DNA from: Aliivibrio finisterrensis_A
GTDB lineage: Bacteria > Pseudomonadota > Gammaproteobacteria > Enterobacterales > Vibrionaceae
Strand: one strand, 5' to 3'
Length of the DNA: 64,000 bases
Assembly: GCF_004167675.1 (NCBI RefSeq)
Contig: NZ_SEZQ01000003.1
The notes below the pieces were generated by a model. That model searched no databases, was not told the DNA's origin, and worked only from the letters and a program-made list of their open reading frames with translations. Position 1 is the first letter of the stretch; each line of letters starts with the position of its first letter. Of this stretch, positions 52,776 to 60,577 are shown piece by piece. The position numbers were made by a program, and so were the translations under genes.

Positions 52776-52812
52776 CCTCTGCTTGTTATTACTAATGGGC
52801 AGAGGCTTTTTT
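52776..52812 (+). terminator. Terminator between the DUF1254 and LysR genes
   Basis: CCTCTGC (52776-52782) pairs with GCAGAGG (52799-52805) across a 16-base loop, followed by CTTTTTT. Confidence 0.75.
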
Positions 52813-52816
52813 ATAT

Positions 52817-53725
52817 CTAATGACCTTCTAGGTTTTGAATCAGAAGCTTTTCAATATTTTTAATAATAGGATGCTGATAGTAAGCACGATGATATTGAAT
52901 TCCAACACTAAACGTCATCGCTTTATTATCGAGAGTTAAAGGTAGCTTACATACGTTTATTGGAAGTTTGTTTTTTAAAATATCAAAGCAAACAAAAGCG
53001 TATTGGCTTATTTCTACGCACTCAATAGCAGAAGCGACAGAAGAAACCGTGAGTTTTTGAGCAAGGTTTATTCCTGTTTGTTTACGTAGTCGTTCATAGT
53101 AAGTATTGTCATCGAGGTTTCCCATCGAAACCCTTACAGTATCAAATTGGGCTAAATCAGAGAGACCAATTTGGGATGAACAAGCTAACGGGTGCTGCTT
53201 AGATATATACACAAATAAATCTAACTCCCCGAGTTTTCGCTCAATAATACGTTCGTTTAGTTGATTCGGGTAGCCTGAAATTCCGATAGATAATGCCCCT
53301 GATTTAGGAAACTCTATTCCCTCTAAATACCAGTCCACAATAGATATTTTAGGATGCCAATCATCTTGGGTTAATCCTTGTAAAAGTGGCACGGTTAACA
53401 TGCTACTTAGTGGATTTGCTAAGTGAAAAATATACTCGATATTGGCGTCTTTATTATTAAATGATTTAGCGGTTTGTTGTGCTTGTTCAAGTTGTTCTAA
53501 GGGGGCTTTAATAATATTTATCAGCTGGGTGGTGAAAAGCGTTGGCGCATAAAGGCCTTTATCTGCAATGAATAATTCATTACCAAAGAGTTCACGGCAT
53601 TCAGATAAGTAGCGATTAAAGGTTGCTCTACTGATGTCTAATGTATGACAAACTTTAGCTAACGATTTTTGTTCATAAAGTGAATCAAGAAAACGATATA
53701 AATTTAAGTCTATGCTGTTTTTCAT
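52817..53725 (-). CDS. LysR-family transcriptional regulator
   Basis: The 302-residue product has the N-terminal winged helix (LYRFLDSLYEQKSLAKVCHT, then LDISRATFNRYLSECRELFG and NELFIADKGLYAPT near 48-61) and a C-terminal periplasmic-binding-like effector domain. The HTH is divergent from the usual S-x-P-A-(V/L)-S-x-x-I pattern: RATFNRYLSECREL replaces it. It diverges from arsR (130 bases apart) and converges on the DUF1254 gene, whose regulator it may be; control of the arsenate operon is also possible. No effector can be named. Confidence 0.82.
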   Translation of the reverse strand: MKNSIDLNLYRFLDSLYEQKSLAKVCHTLDISRATFNRYLSECRELFGNELFIADKGLYAPTLFTTQLINIIKAPLEQLEQAQQTAKSFNNKDANIEYIFHLANPLSSMLTVPLLQGLTQDDWHPKISIVDWYLEGIEFPKSGALSIGISGYPNQLNERIIERKLGELDLFVYISKQHPLACSSQIGLSDLAQFDTVRVSMGNLDDNTYYERLRKQTGINLAQKLTVSSVASAIECVEISQYAFVCFDILKNKLPINVCKLPLTLDNKAMTFSVGIQYHRAYYQHPIIKNIEKLLIQNLEGH

Positions 53726-53791
53726 GTGATAGCTTTCCTTGCTAATACTTTTTTCTAGTATGAATCTTTTATGACAATTTGTCTTTTATCC

Positions 53792-53819
53792 TTGATCTTT
53801 TCATCTTCCTATTTAGAAT
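53792..53819 (+). promoter_or_regulatory. Promoter of the arsenate operon
   Basis: TTGATC (53792-53797), 16 bases, then TAGAAT (53814-53819) lie 37-64 bases before arsR. The operator palindrome begins at the next base. Confidence 0.65.
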
Positions 53820-53843
53820 ATATGGAAATGCATATATCCATAT
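53820..53843 (+). promoter_or_regulatory. Probable ArsR operator
   Basis: ATATGGA (53820-53826) and TCCATAT (53837-53843) form a perfect 7-bp inverted repeat with a 10-base spacer, placed right over the expected transcription start of arsR. ArsR repressors bind such AT-rich 12-2-12-like dyads, so self-repression is likely. Confidence 0.65.
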
Positions 53844-53855
53844 TTAAGGTTGAAT

Positions 53856-54185
53856 ATGTTACCTCATCAATTTTTTAAAATGCTGTCAGATGAAACACGA
53901 ATGCGTTGTTTATTGCTTATTGCTCGTGAGGGCCGTTTGTGTGTAAACCAATTAACTGAAGCATTAGATGAAAGCCAGCCGAAGATCTCTCGGCATTTAG
54001 CCCAACTGCGCCAATCTGGTGTACTGATTGATACCCGTGAAGGTCAGTGGGTGTATTACCAAGTGAATACAGAACTTCCGGGGTGGTTAAATAAAATTAT
54101 AGCAGGTTTGAAGCAATCGAATTGTTTACAGGCTGAGTATCAAAAAGACACAGATAAATTAAACGCAATGAAAGCATGTTGCTAA
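53856..54185 (+). CDS. arsR: ArsR-family repressor of the arsenate operon
   Basis: The 109-residue product is a winged-helix ArsR/SmtB repressor (FFKMLSDETRMRCLLLIARE near 6-25, ESQPKISRHLAQLRQSGVLI near 39-58, GQWVYYQVN). The classical arsenite site ELCVCDLC of E. coli ArsR is degenerate here: GRLCVNQLT keeps only Cys29. Other cysteines are Cys18, Cys90 and a C-terminal pair Cys108-Cys109, so sensing may use a different site, as described for Acidithiobacillus-type ArsR with C-terminal cysteines. ATG 53856 has AAGG six bases upstream and is better than TTG 53850. The GAPDH gene follows after 16 bases. Confidence 0.88.
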   Translation: MLPHQFFKMLSDETRMRCLLLIAREGRLCVNQLTEALDESQPKISRHLAQLRQSGVLIDTREGQWVYYQVNTELPGWLNKIIAGLKQSNCLQAEYQKDTDKLNAMKACC

Positions 54186-54201
54186 ATTAAGGATTAAGAC
54201 G

Positions 54202-55203
54202 ATGACAATTAAAGTTGGTATTAATGGGTTTGGTCGTATTGGACGTTTGGCATTAAGAGCGGCATTCGATTGGCCTGAGTTGGAGTTTGTACAAATCAAT
54301 GACGTTGCGGGTGATACCCATACATTGGCACATTTACTTGAATTTGATTCAATTCAGGGGCGTTGGCACCATGAAGTGACGAACAATGGCAGCGAAATGA
54401 TCATTGATGGTCAAACGCTTAAAACCACACAAGAAAAGGACATTGATGCGGTTGATTGGTCTGGTTGTGATGTTGTTATTGAAGCAACTGGCGTGCATCG
54501 TTCACGTTCATTTTTAGATAAATATTTAGCGCAAGGCGTTAAACGTGTGGTTGTGTCTGCTCCGGTAAAAGAAGACGGTGTTGCGAACATTGTAGTTGGT
54601 GTGAACGATGATATTTTTGATCCTGCTGTTCACCAAATCGTCACAGCGGCATCTTGTACTACCAACTGTCTTGCACCAATTGTTAAGGTTATCAATAAGG
54701 AGTTAGGTATCGAAAATGCAGCATTTACCACTATTCATGATTTGACCAACACACAAACCATTTTAGATGCTCCTCATAAAGATCTTCGCCGTGCTCGTGC
54801 GTGTGGCATGAGCTTGATCCCAACAACAACGGGCTCTGCTAAAGCTATTGTAGAAATCTTCCCTGAGCTTAAAAATAAAATTGATGGTCATGCGGTACGC
54901 GTTCCTTTAGCGAATGCCTCACTGACTGACATTATCTTTGAAGTAAAAAGAGATACCACGGCTGAAGAAGTAAATCAGTTATTAAAGGATGCGGCACAGG
55001 GTGATCTAAAAGGTATTTTAGGTTACGAGGAGCGCCCACTCGTATCGATTGATTACAAAGGCGACCAACGCTCAACGATTGTAGATGCACTATCTACTAT
55101 GCTTGTGGGCAAGCGCATGGTGAAGATTTACGCTTGGTATGATAACGAAATGGGCTACGCAACGCGTACTGCTGAGTTAGTTCGTAACGTTGGTCTAGCT
55201 TAA
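54202..55203 (+). CDS. ArsJ-associated glyceraldehyde-3-phosphate dehydrogenase
   Basis: The 333-residue product is a full GAPDH: NAD-binding IKVGINGFGRIGRLALRAAF near 3-22, the active site AASCTTNCLAPIVKVI with Cys152, and AWYDNEMGYATRTAELVRNV near 309-328. Known biochemistry of ArsJ operons is that this GAPDH uses arsenate instead of phosphate to make 1-arseno-3-phosphoglycerate, which ArsJ exports; the product then hydrolyses outside. The context (arsR directly upstream, arsJ downstream) supports that role over glycolysis. A phosphatase-like gene follows after 30 bases. Confidence 0.92.
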   Translation: MTIKVGINGFGRIGRLALRAAFDWPELEFVQINDVAGDTHTLAHLLEFDSIQGRWHHEVTNNGSEMIIDGQTLKTTQEKDIDAVDWSGCDVVIEATGVHRSRSFLDKYLAQGVKRVVVSAPVKEDGVANIVVGVNDDIFDPAVHQIVTAASCTTNCLAPIVKVINKELGIENAAFTTIHDLTNTQTILDAPHKDLRRARACGMSLIPTTTGSAKAIVEIFPELKNKIDGHAVRVPLANASLTDIIFEVKRDTTAEEVNQLLKDAAQGDLKGILGYEERPLVSIDYKGDQRSTIVDALSTMLVGKRMVKIYAWYDNEMGYATRTAELVRNVGLA

Positions 55204-55233
55204 TAGTAATGACATTGGTTTAAGGAATTTTAA

Positions 55234-55731
55234 ATGACACATCCTATTTGGGAATTACCGGTTACAGGCACTCATGGCGCATTAATTTTGACACCGTGTC
55301 CGGGAACAAAAGGGGTCGATTTAATCGCCTCATTAGAGCAATTAAAAGCGCAAGGTGTTGAAGCAGTAGCAACAGCATTAAGCCAAGATGAATTAACAGA
55401 AAAAGGCGTAGGATTTCTTGGTGAAGAAGTACAACGCCTAGGCATGAAATGGTTTTATTTACCAATTGAAGATGATTGCGCCCCGGGTGATGAGTTTGCT
55501 GCACAATGGAAATCAGCGACTCCTGAGCTGCAACAAGTATTGGAAAATAATGGCAAGGTAGCAATGCATTGTATGGGTGGGTCTGGCCGAACTGGTTTGC
55601 TGGCTGGGCATTTGTTATTGGATTTAGGTTGGGATCTAGACGTGATTAAGCAACAAGTACAAGCACTACGTCCGGGCGCATTCACAAAACCTGTGCAAAT
55701 TGAATACATTGATGCCATTGCTAGCAAATAA
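55234..55731 (+). CDS. CDKN3-like dual-specificity phosphatase family protein in the arsenate operon
   Basis: The 165-residue cytosolic protein has the cysteine-phosphatase P-loop HCMGGSGRTG, with nucleophile Cys113 and Arg119 in the HCX5R arrangement. A likely general-acid loop FYLPIEDDCAPGDEFA lies near 75-90. Overall it looks like the cyclin-dependent-kinase-inhibitor-3/dual-specificity family. It lies between the arsenate-GAPDH and arsJ genes. Its job is unknown. It might act on a phosphoprotein, on a triose-phosphate side product, or as an arsenate-handling enzyme; eukaryotic Acr2 arsenate reductases also use an HCX5R loop but have a different fold. An intrinsic terminator directly follows. 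Confidence 0.82.
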   Translation: MTHPIWELPVTGTHGALILTPCPGTKGVDLIASLEQLKAQGVEAVATALSQDELTEKGVGFLGEEVQRLGMKWFYLPIEDDCAPGDEFAAQWKSATPELQQVLENNGKVAMHCMGGSGRTGLLAGHLLLDLGWDLDVIKQQVQALRPGAFTKPVQIEYIDAIASK

Positions 55732-55745
55732 TCAATTTTAGATAA

Positions 55746-55780
55746 GGCCTCAGAAAGTGATTATCTTCTGGGGCTTTTTT
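55746..55780 (+). terminator. Terminator inside the arsenate operon, before arsJ
   Basis: GCCTCAGAA (55747-55755) pairs with TTCTGGGGC (55766-55774; one G-U) around ten bases, followed by six T. arsJ starts 20 bases later, so the hairpin should reduce exporter expression relative to the enzymes. Confidence 0.8.
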
Positions 55781-55799
55781 ATTTGAACGGATGATTTTT

Positions 55800-57011
55800 A
55801 TGTTTTCACAATTAAGCCACAGTGTACGCCAGTACATGATAGTGACGTTCAACTACTGGAACTTCACCATTACTGATGGTGCATTACGCATGTTAGTGGT
55901 GCTTTATTTTCATGATCTGGGATACAGTACATTAGCTATTGCTTCGCTCTTTTTGTTTTATGAATTTTTTGGTGTGGTGACGAATTTAATTGGTGGGTGG
56001 CTTGGTGCACGTTTGGGGTTAAATAAAACCATGAACGTCGGTTTAGGTATGCAGGTATTTGCATTATTGATGCTTGCTGTACCTACTGTGTGGCTCACTA
56101 TTCCTTGGGTAATGGCGGCTCAAGCACTGTCTGGCATTGCAAAAGATCTCAATAAAATGAGTGCTAAAAGTGCGATAAAAACATTGGTGCCAAGCAATCA
56201 AGAAGGATCTCTCTACAAGTGGATTGCTATCTTAACGGGGTCTAAAAATGCACTAAAAGGAGCTGGTTTCTTCTTAGGAGGGGTTCTGCTTTCTACCATA
56301 GGATTCAAAGCGGCAGTTATCGCCATGGCTGTGGTTCTTTTTGTGGTATTGATTGCTAGTTTAGCTTTTCTTGATGGCGACATGGGCAAAGCGAAATCTA
56401 AACCTAAATTTACTCAGTTGTTTTCTAAATCGAGTGAGATCAATATTCTTTCAGCTGCGCGCTTATTTTTATTTGGCGCAAGAGATGTATGGTTTGTAAT
56501 AGCATTGCCAATTTACCTAGGCACAACCTTTGGTTGGGATCATTCGTGGGTTGGTGGATTTCTCGCTCTGTGGGTGATTGGTTATGGGTTTGTGCAAGGC
56601 TTTGCGCCAAAAATCACAGGGAAATCCGAAGGTAAAGTACCTGATGGTCGCGCTGCAATGTGGTGGGTAGCTTTATTAACACTGGTTACTGGGTTTATCG
56701 CCTATGGTGTGCAAATCGAGTGGCAGGCTCAATATGTTATCGTCATTGGATTATTAATTTTTGGTGCAGTATTTGCCATTAACTCATCTCTACACTCTTA
56801 TTTGATCGTTAGCTATGCGAAAGGTGATGGTGTCTCGATGGATGTTGGCTTCTATTATATGGCCAACGCAATGGGGCGTTTAATCGGAACTATATTATCT
56901 GGATTGGTATTTCAGATAGCAGGGTTGGCTGCATGTTTATGGGTATCGTTCGCGTTTTTGTTGTTAACTACGTTGATATCGATAAAGCTGCCTAAGAGAA
57001 TAAAAGCTTAA
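55800..57011 (+). CDS. arsJ: ArsJ, 1-arseno-3-phosphoglycerate exporter (MFS)
   Basis: The 403-residue product is a 12-helix major-facilitator protein. It opens QYMIVTFNYWNFTITDGALR near 11-30, has GAARGLNKTMNVGLG-like helix-3 sequence (GGWLGARLGLNKTMNVGLGM), and LSGIAKDLNKMSAKSAIKTL near 107-126, the conserved ArsJ region. Known ArsJ proteins export the unstable arseno-sugar phosphate made by the operon GAPDH, giving arsenate rather than arsenite resistance. No arsC, arsB or acr3 gene is in the window, which fits that route. ATG 55800 has GGATGA about 8 bases upstream; an in-frame ATG at 55791 is less likely. Confidence 0.9.
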   Translation: MFSQLSHSVRQYMIVTFNYWNFTITDGALRMLVVLYFHDLGYSTLAIASLFLFYEFFGVVTNLIGGWLGARLGLNKTMNVGLGMQVFALLMLAVPTVWLTIPWVMAAQALSGIAKDLNKMSAKSAIKTLVPSNQEGSLYKWIAILTGSKNALKGAGFFLGGVLLSTIGFKAAVIAMAVVLFVVLIASLAFLDGDMGKAKSKPKFTQLFSKSSEINILSAARLFLFGARDVWFVIALPIYLGTTFGWDHSWVGGFLALWVIGYGFVQGFAPKITGKSEGKVPDGRAAMWWVALLTLVTGFIAYGVQIEWQAQYVIVIGLLIFGAVFAINSSLHSYLIVSYAKGDGVSMDVGFYYMANAMGRLIGTILSGLVFQIAGLAACLWVSFAFLLLTTLISIKLPKRIKA

Positions 57012-57036
57012 GCTCAAACAATCTTCATGCATAAAA

Positions 57037-57066
57037 AAACCACCGTTTAATCGGTGGTTTTTTTTT
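57037..57066 (+). terminator. Bidirectional terminator between arsJ and nagB
   Basis: AAACCACCG (57037-57045) pairs with CGGTGGTTT (57052-57060) around six bases, with A-run before and T-run after. Confidence 0.92.
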
Positions 57067-57096
57067 GTCTTAATTTAAGTGAATGTTCACTATAAA

Positions 57097-57897
57097 TTAA
57101 AAGCCTTCCATGTTTTTAGCTTCAAGCTGTTGGAAGTATTTCACTGTTTTCACTTTCAGCTCTTGTGTTGATGGCTCATCACAAACGATTACTGATTTAG
57201 GGTGAAGTTGAAGTGCAGATACCGTCCACATGTGATTTACAGAGCCTTCAACAGCAGCTTGCAGTGCAAGACCTTTGTTGTGGCCAGTGATTAGGATCAT
57301 GATCTCTTCAGAATCAAGCAGAGTACCAACACCGATAGTTAGTGAGTACTTAGGAACAAGGTCCATGTCGCCACCGAAGAAGCGAGAGTTAGCAATACGC
57401 GTATCTTCAGTTAACGTTTTGATGCGAGTACGAGAAGATAAAGATGATGCTGGTTCGTTGAAAGCGATATGACCGTCGTTGCCCACACCACCCATGAATA
57501 GGTTGATGCGACCGTAAGACTTGATTTTATCTTCGTAACGTTGGCATTCTGCTTCGTTATCTGCTGCATTACCATCTAATAGGTTGATGTTTTCAGCTTG
57601 AATATCGATGTGGTTGAAGAAGTTCTCGTGCATGAAAGTACGGTAAGATTCTGGGTGATCAGCATCTAAGCCAATGTACTCATCCATGTTGAATGTTACT
57701 ACGTTCTTAAAGCTCACTTCGCCAGCTTTATGAAGCTCAATAAGTTTCTTATACGTGTTTAATGGAGTACCGCCAGTTGGTAAACCAAGAACAAATGGAC
57801 GATCTGCTGTTGGGTTGAATGCATTAATACGGTTAACGATGTGTTGTGCAGACCATGCACCTACTTGTTCAGCGCGATTTAGCGGAATTAATCTCAT
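57097..57897 (-). CDS. nagB: Glucosamine-6-phosphate deaminase
   Basis: NagB converts glucosamine-6-phosphate to fructose-6-phosphate and ammonia, the last step of N-acetylglucosamine use. The 266-residue length equals the E. coli enzyme. Blocks are MRLIPLNRAEQVGAWSAQHI, LPTGGTPLNTYKKLIEL near 38-54, FNMDEYIGLDADHPESY near 69-85 with the catalytic Asp72, and GGVGNDGHIAFNEPASS near 136-152 with the ring-opening His. GAGG lies 9-12 bases before the ATG. It stands apart from nagA/nagC, as in vibrios. Confidence 0.97.
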   Translation of the reverse strand: MRLIPLNRAEQVGAWSAQHIVNRINAFNPTADRPFVLGLPTGGTPLNTYKKLIELHKAGEVSFKNVVTFNMDEYIGLDADHPESYRTFMHENFFNHIDIQAENINLLDGNAADNEAECQRYEDKIKSYGRINLFMGGVGNDGHIAFNEPASSLSSRTRIKTLTEDTRIANSRFFGGDMDLVPKYSLTIGVGTLLDSEEIMILITGHNKGLALQAAVEGSVNHMWTVSALQLHPKSVIVCDEPSTQELKVKTVKYFQQLEAKNMEGF

Positions 57898-57940
57898 TTG
57901 TATACCTCAAAAAAACGTAAGTCGTAGAATCAAAAATCAT

Positions 57941-57978
57941 TAATTCGCATTATAAAATAAGTTTCTGTGTATCACCAA
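57941..57978 (-). promoter_or_regulatory. nagB promoter with possible NagC operator
   Basis: On the minus strand TTGGTG (57978-57973), 18 bases, then TATAAT (57954-57949) form a good promoter. The adjoining TTATTTTATAATGCGAATTA is AT-rich with a CG-containing centre like NagC sites, but the operator match is only suggestive. Confidence 0.5.
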
Positions 57979-58001
57979 TGATTTTGCTCAATAAAGAAAC
58001 A

Positions 58002-59855
58002 TTATTCTTCAACATTGGTCACGTTTGTACTTAAATGGTTCATAAATGGCTCTGCTTTCATAAATCCTGTTAATCGAGCATTCGATAAATAATCGCCATT
58101 TGAATTCCAAAAATCGATGGTTGGTAACCCAAGAACTTTGAGTTGTTGTAATAGGGCAATATCTTCTGGGCTGTTTTTGGTTACATCGGCTTGCAACAAG
58201 ATAAATTGACCTAAGAGCGGCTCTACCTTTTCATTATGGAAGGTGTATTTTTCAAATTCTTTACACGCGACACACCAGTCAGCATAAAAGTCGAGCATGA
58301 CTGGTTTTCCTTGGGCTTTTGCTGCCTCAAGTTCTCGATTCAAATCTTCTAAATTAGCGATTTTTTTAAACGTGACAGTTTGAGTGGTGGTGTTTACTTC
58401 AGTATGTACTTTACCTGAAATAGCATCAATTACAGGGATTGCTGAGCCAACAATACCTAAGATCGCGATGATCCCAGCGACACTCGTTTTCCAAGATTGG
58501 GGCATGGTTGCTTTAACATGATAAAGCCAACCAAATGCTACAACACCTAACGCAGACCAAACAAATGGAGTTACGTTATGTGGAAGGATTCGCTCTAATA
58601 AGAACACAGGAACGGCAAGTAAAATAAAACCAAACAGTGTTTTTACATGCGTCATCCATACACCCGCTTTCGGTAGCAGTTTATTACCAAATACAGCGGC
58701 TAGAATTAGTGGGATACCCATACCAATAGCCAAAGCGTACAGAGCGACAGCACCAGTAAGTAAATCACCACTTTTGGCAACATAAAGTAATGCACCCGAA
58801 AGAGGAGCGGTCGTACATGGCGAACACACTAAACCTGAAATAGCACCCATGGCAAATATGCCACCTAAGTTTCCGCCTTTTTGTTGGTTACTGATGTCAT
58901 TTAATTTAGTTTGTAAGCTGCTTGGTAGTTGAATTGTGTAAGCGCCAAACATCGACAGAGCGAGCAGCACAAACATGATACTCAAGCCAATTAACACATA
59001 AGGATGTTGTAATGCAGCCTGAAATTGCATACCTGCCGAAGCAACCACTAACCCAAGTAAAGTATAGGTTAACGCCATGCCTTGAACGTAAATAAAAGAG
59101 AGCTTGAAGGCTTTGCCATGAGACAGTTTACCGCCACCTAAAACAATGCCCGTTAAGATAGGGTACATAGGTAATACACAAGGTGTAAACGCAAGACCAA
59201 TGCCAAGCGCTAAGAATAAAAACGGTGTCCACCAAGCATCACCTAAGTTGTCAGCCAGCTCTTGCTGTTGAGTTTGAGATACTTCTTTTTGCTCTGAATT
59301 TGATGATGTTTTCTTTTCTACGCCAACTGGTGCGTTATCATTTTTGGCCACAACATGCGTATTTGCCGTTTCATCTTGATATGAACTTAGCCCTGTTAAT
59401 GCAGATAGTGGAATTTTGCGGATTTCTGGTGGATAGCAGAATCCAGCTTTCGCACAACCTTGGTATCGCACTGTTAACTCGGCATTATCACTAACCGAAA
59501 TAAGAGGAACAGTGATCGTAAGTGGTTCAGTGTAGATGTTTACATCACCAAAAAATTCATCATTATAAGGTGTGCCTTCTTCCATCACTAAATCAGCAAT
59601 CTTTGCGCCATTAGCCGTTACCGAAATGCGTTGTTGGTATAGGTAATAATCAGGCATCACTTGCCAATCTAAATAAACTCTATCTCCTTGCTGCATGAAA
59701 TTAAATGGGAAGGCTTCATTTACGGTCACAAAAGAAGAGGTTTGCTCGCCCTGTAATTTAGTCAGGTCAAAAGACGCAACAGCTTGAGGGATAAAGGAGG
59801 TAAATAGAATGAAAAATGATAAAAGGGCAGCTCGAAAACGGAGTAAGTTCGTCAT
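58002..59855 (-). CDS. dsbD: Thiol:disulfide interchange protein DsbD
   Basis: DsbD carries electrons from cytoplasmic thioredoxin across the membrane to periplasmic DsbC/DsbG and CcmG. The 617-residue product has a signal peptide (about 1-28) and an N-terminal alpha domain with the redox pair in GCAKAGFCYPPE near 132-143. A long charged linker near 160-205 explains the excess over 565 residues in E. coli. Eight membrane helices follow with cysteines in AFTPCVLPMYP and GLVCSPCTTAP. The C-terminal thioredoxin-like domain has DFYADWCVACKEFEKY near 522-537. It is followed at a distance by nagB and diverges from uspA. Confidence 0.95.
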   Translation of the reverse strand: MTNLLRFRAALLSFFILFTSFIPQAVASFDLTKLQGEQTSSFVTVNEAFPFNFMQQGDRVYLDWQVMPDYYLYQQRISVTANGAKIADLVMEEGTPYNDEFFGDVNIYTEPLTITVPLISVSDNAELTVRYQGCAKAGFCYPPEIRKIPLSALTGLSSYQDETANTHVVAKNDNAPVGVEKKTSSNSEQKEVSQTQQQELADNLGDAWWTPFLFLALGIGLAFTPCVLPMYPILTGIVLGGGKLSHGKAFKLSFIYVQGMALTYTLLGLVVASAGMQFQAALQHPYVLIGLSIMFVLLALSMFGAYTIQLPSSLQTKLNDISNQQKGGNLGGIFAMGAISGLVCSPCTTAPLSGALLYVAKSGDLLTGAVALYALAIGMGIPLILAAVFGNKLLPKAGVWMTHVKTLFGFILLAVPVFLLERILPHNVTPFVWSALGVVAFGWLYHVKATMPQSWKTSVAGIIAILGIVGSAIPVIDAISGKVHTEVNTTTQTVTFKKIANLEDLNRELEAAKAQGKPVMLDFYADWCVACKEFEKYTFHNEKVEPLLGQFILLQADVTKNSPEDIALLQQLKVLGLPTIDFWNSNGDYLSNARLTGFMKAEPFMNHLSTNVTNVEE

Positions 59856-60083
59856 GTAAAAGTCTTTATTAAAATAGATATGGGTATGACTATCGAAATG
59901 GTCAAGAGTTCGACAAGTATAGTATCAATTGCATTAATGATCTGCTCCTTTCTCTTCGGTACCGAGTGTAATTATTTTTTATTTGTCACGGTTTCGAGAT
60001 CCCTACGACACTCTTTTTGCTAAACAGAAACTATGCTTGTTACGATGAATAATTATTAGGATGAATAACCAGAGGGTATAGTG

Positions 60084-60509
60084 ATGAAATACAAACATAT
60101 TCTTGTGGCACTGGATCTTTCAGAAGAGAGTCATGTGTTGATTGATAGAGCCGTTTCTATGGCGGAGCTATTAGGTGCCAAAGTTTCTTTTATTCATATT
60201 GATGGTACTCATGGTGAGATTTATCCTGAGCTCATTGATATACAAGCAGAGCCTGAGCGTAAACCACTGAATGAACCTTCAAATAAGTGGCTTAATGATT
60301 TTCAGCAGTATACTCAGTTTCCAATTGAGAGCTTTTGGGTGGGGACGGGAGATCTTAGCCATAAAGTTGATAAAGCAGTAAAAGCGAATAAAATCGATTT
60401 ATTGATTTGCGGACATCATCATGATTTCTTAAGTAAAATCATTTCTTATTCTCGACCGCTAATTCATCATTCACCTATTGATATATTGGTCGTGCCGATC
60501 AGTTCATGA
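60084..60509 (+). CDS. uspA: Universal stress protein A
   Basis: The 141-residue cytosolic product matches E. coli UspA along its length: MKYKHILVALDLSEESHVLI, SMAELLGAKVSFIHIDGTHG, and the C-terminal IDLLICGHHHDFLSKIISYS, then HHSPIDILVVPI. The ATP-binding loop GxxGxxxxxxxxxG(S/T) of FMN/ATP-type Usp proteins is absent, as in true UspA. It accumulates under growth arrest in related bacteria; its biochemical action is unclear. AGAGGG lies 7 bases before ATG 60084, which is preferred over GTG 60081. A bidirectional terminator follows. Confidence 0.93.
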   Translation: MKYKHILVALDLSEESHVLIDRAVSMAELLGAKVSFIHIDGTHGEIYPELIDIQAEPERKPLNEPSNKWLNDFQQYTQFPIESFWVGTGDLSHKVDKAVKANKIDLLICGHHHDFLSKIISYSRPLIHHSPIDILVVPISS

Positions 60510-60521
60510 GTAAACAGACAT

Positions 60522-60555
60522 AAAAAATGGCAGCTAAATTAGCTGCCATTTTTGG
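60522..60555 (+). terminator. Bidirectional terminator between uspA and dcuA
   Basis: AAATGGCAGCT (60525-60535) pairs with AGCTGCCATTT (60541-60551) around five bases, flanked by A and T runs. Confidence 0.92.
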
Positions 60556-60577
60556 TGGTATATGTGCATTTTCTTAA

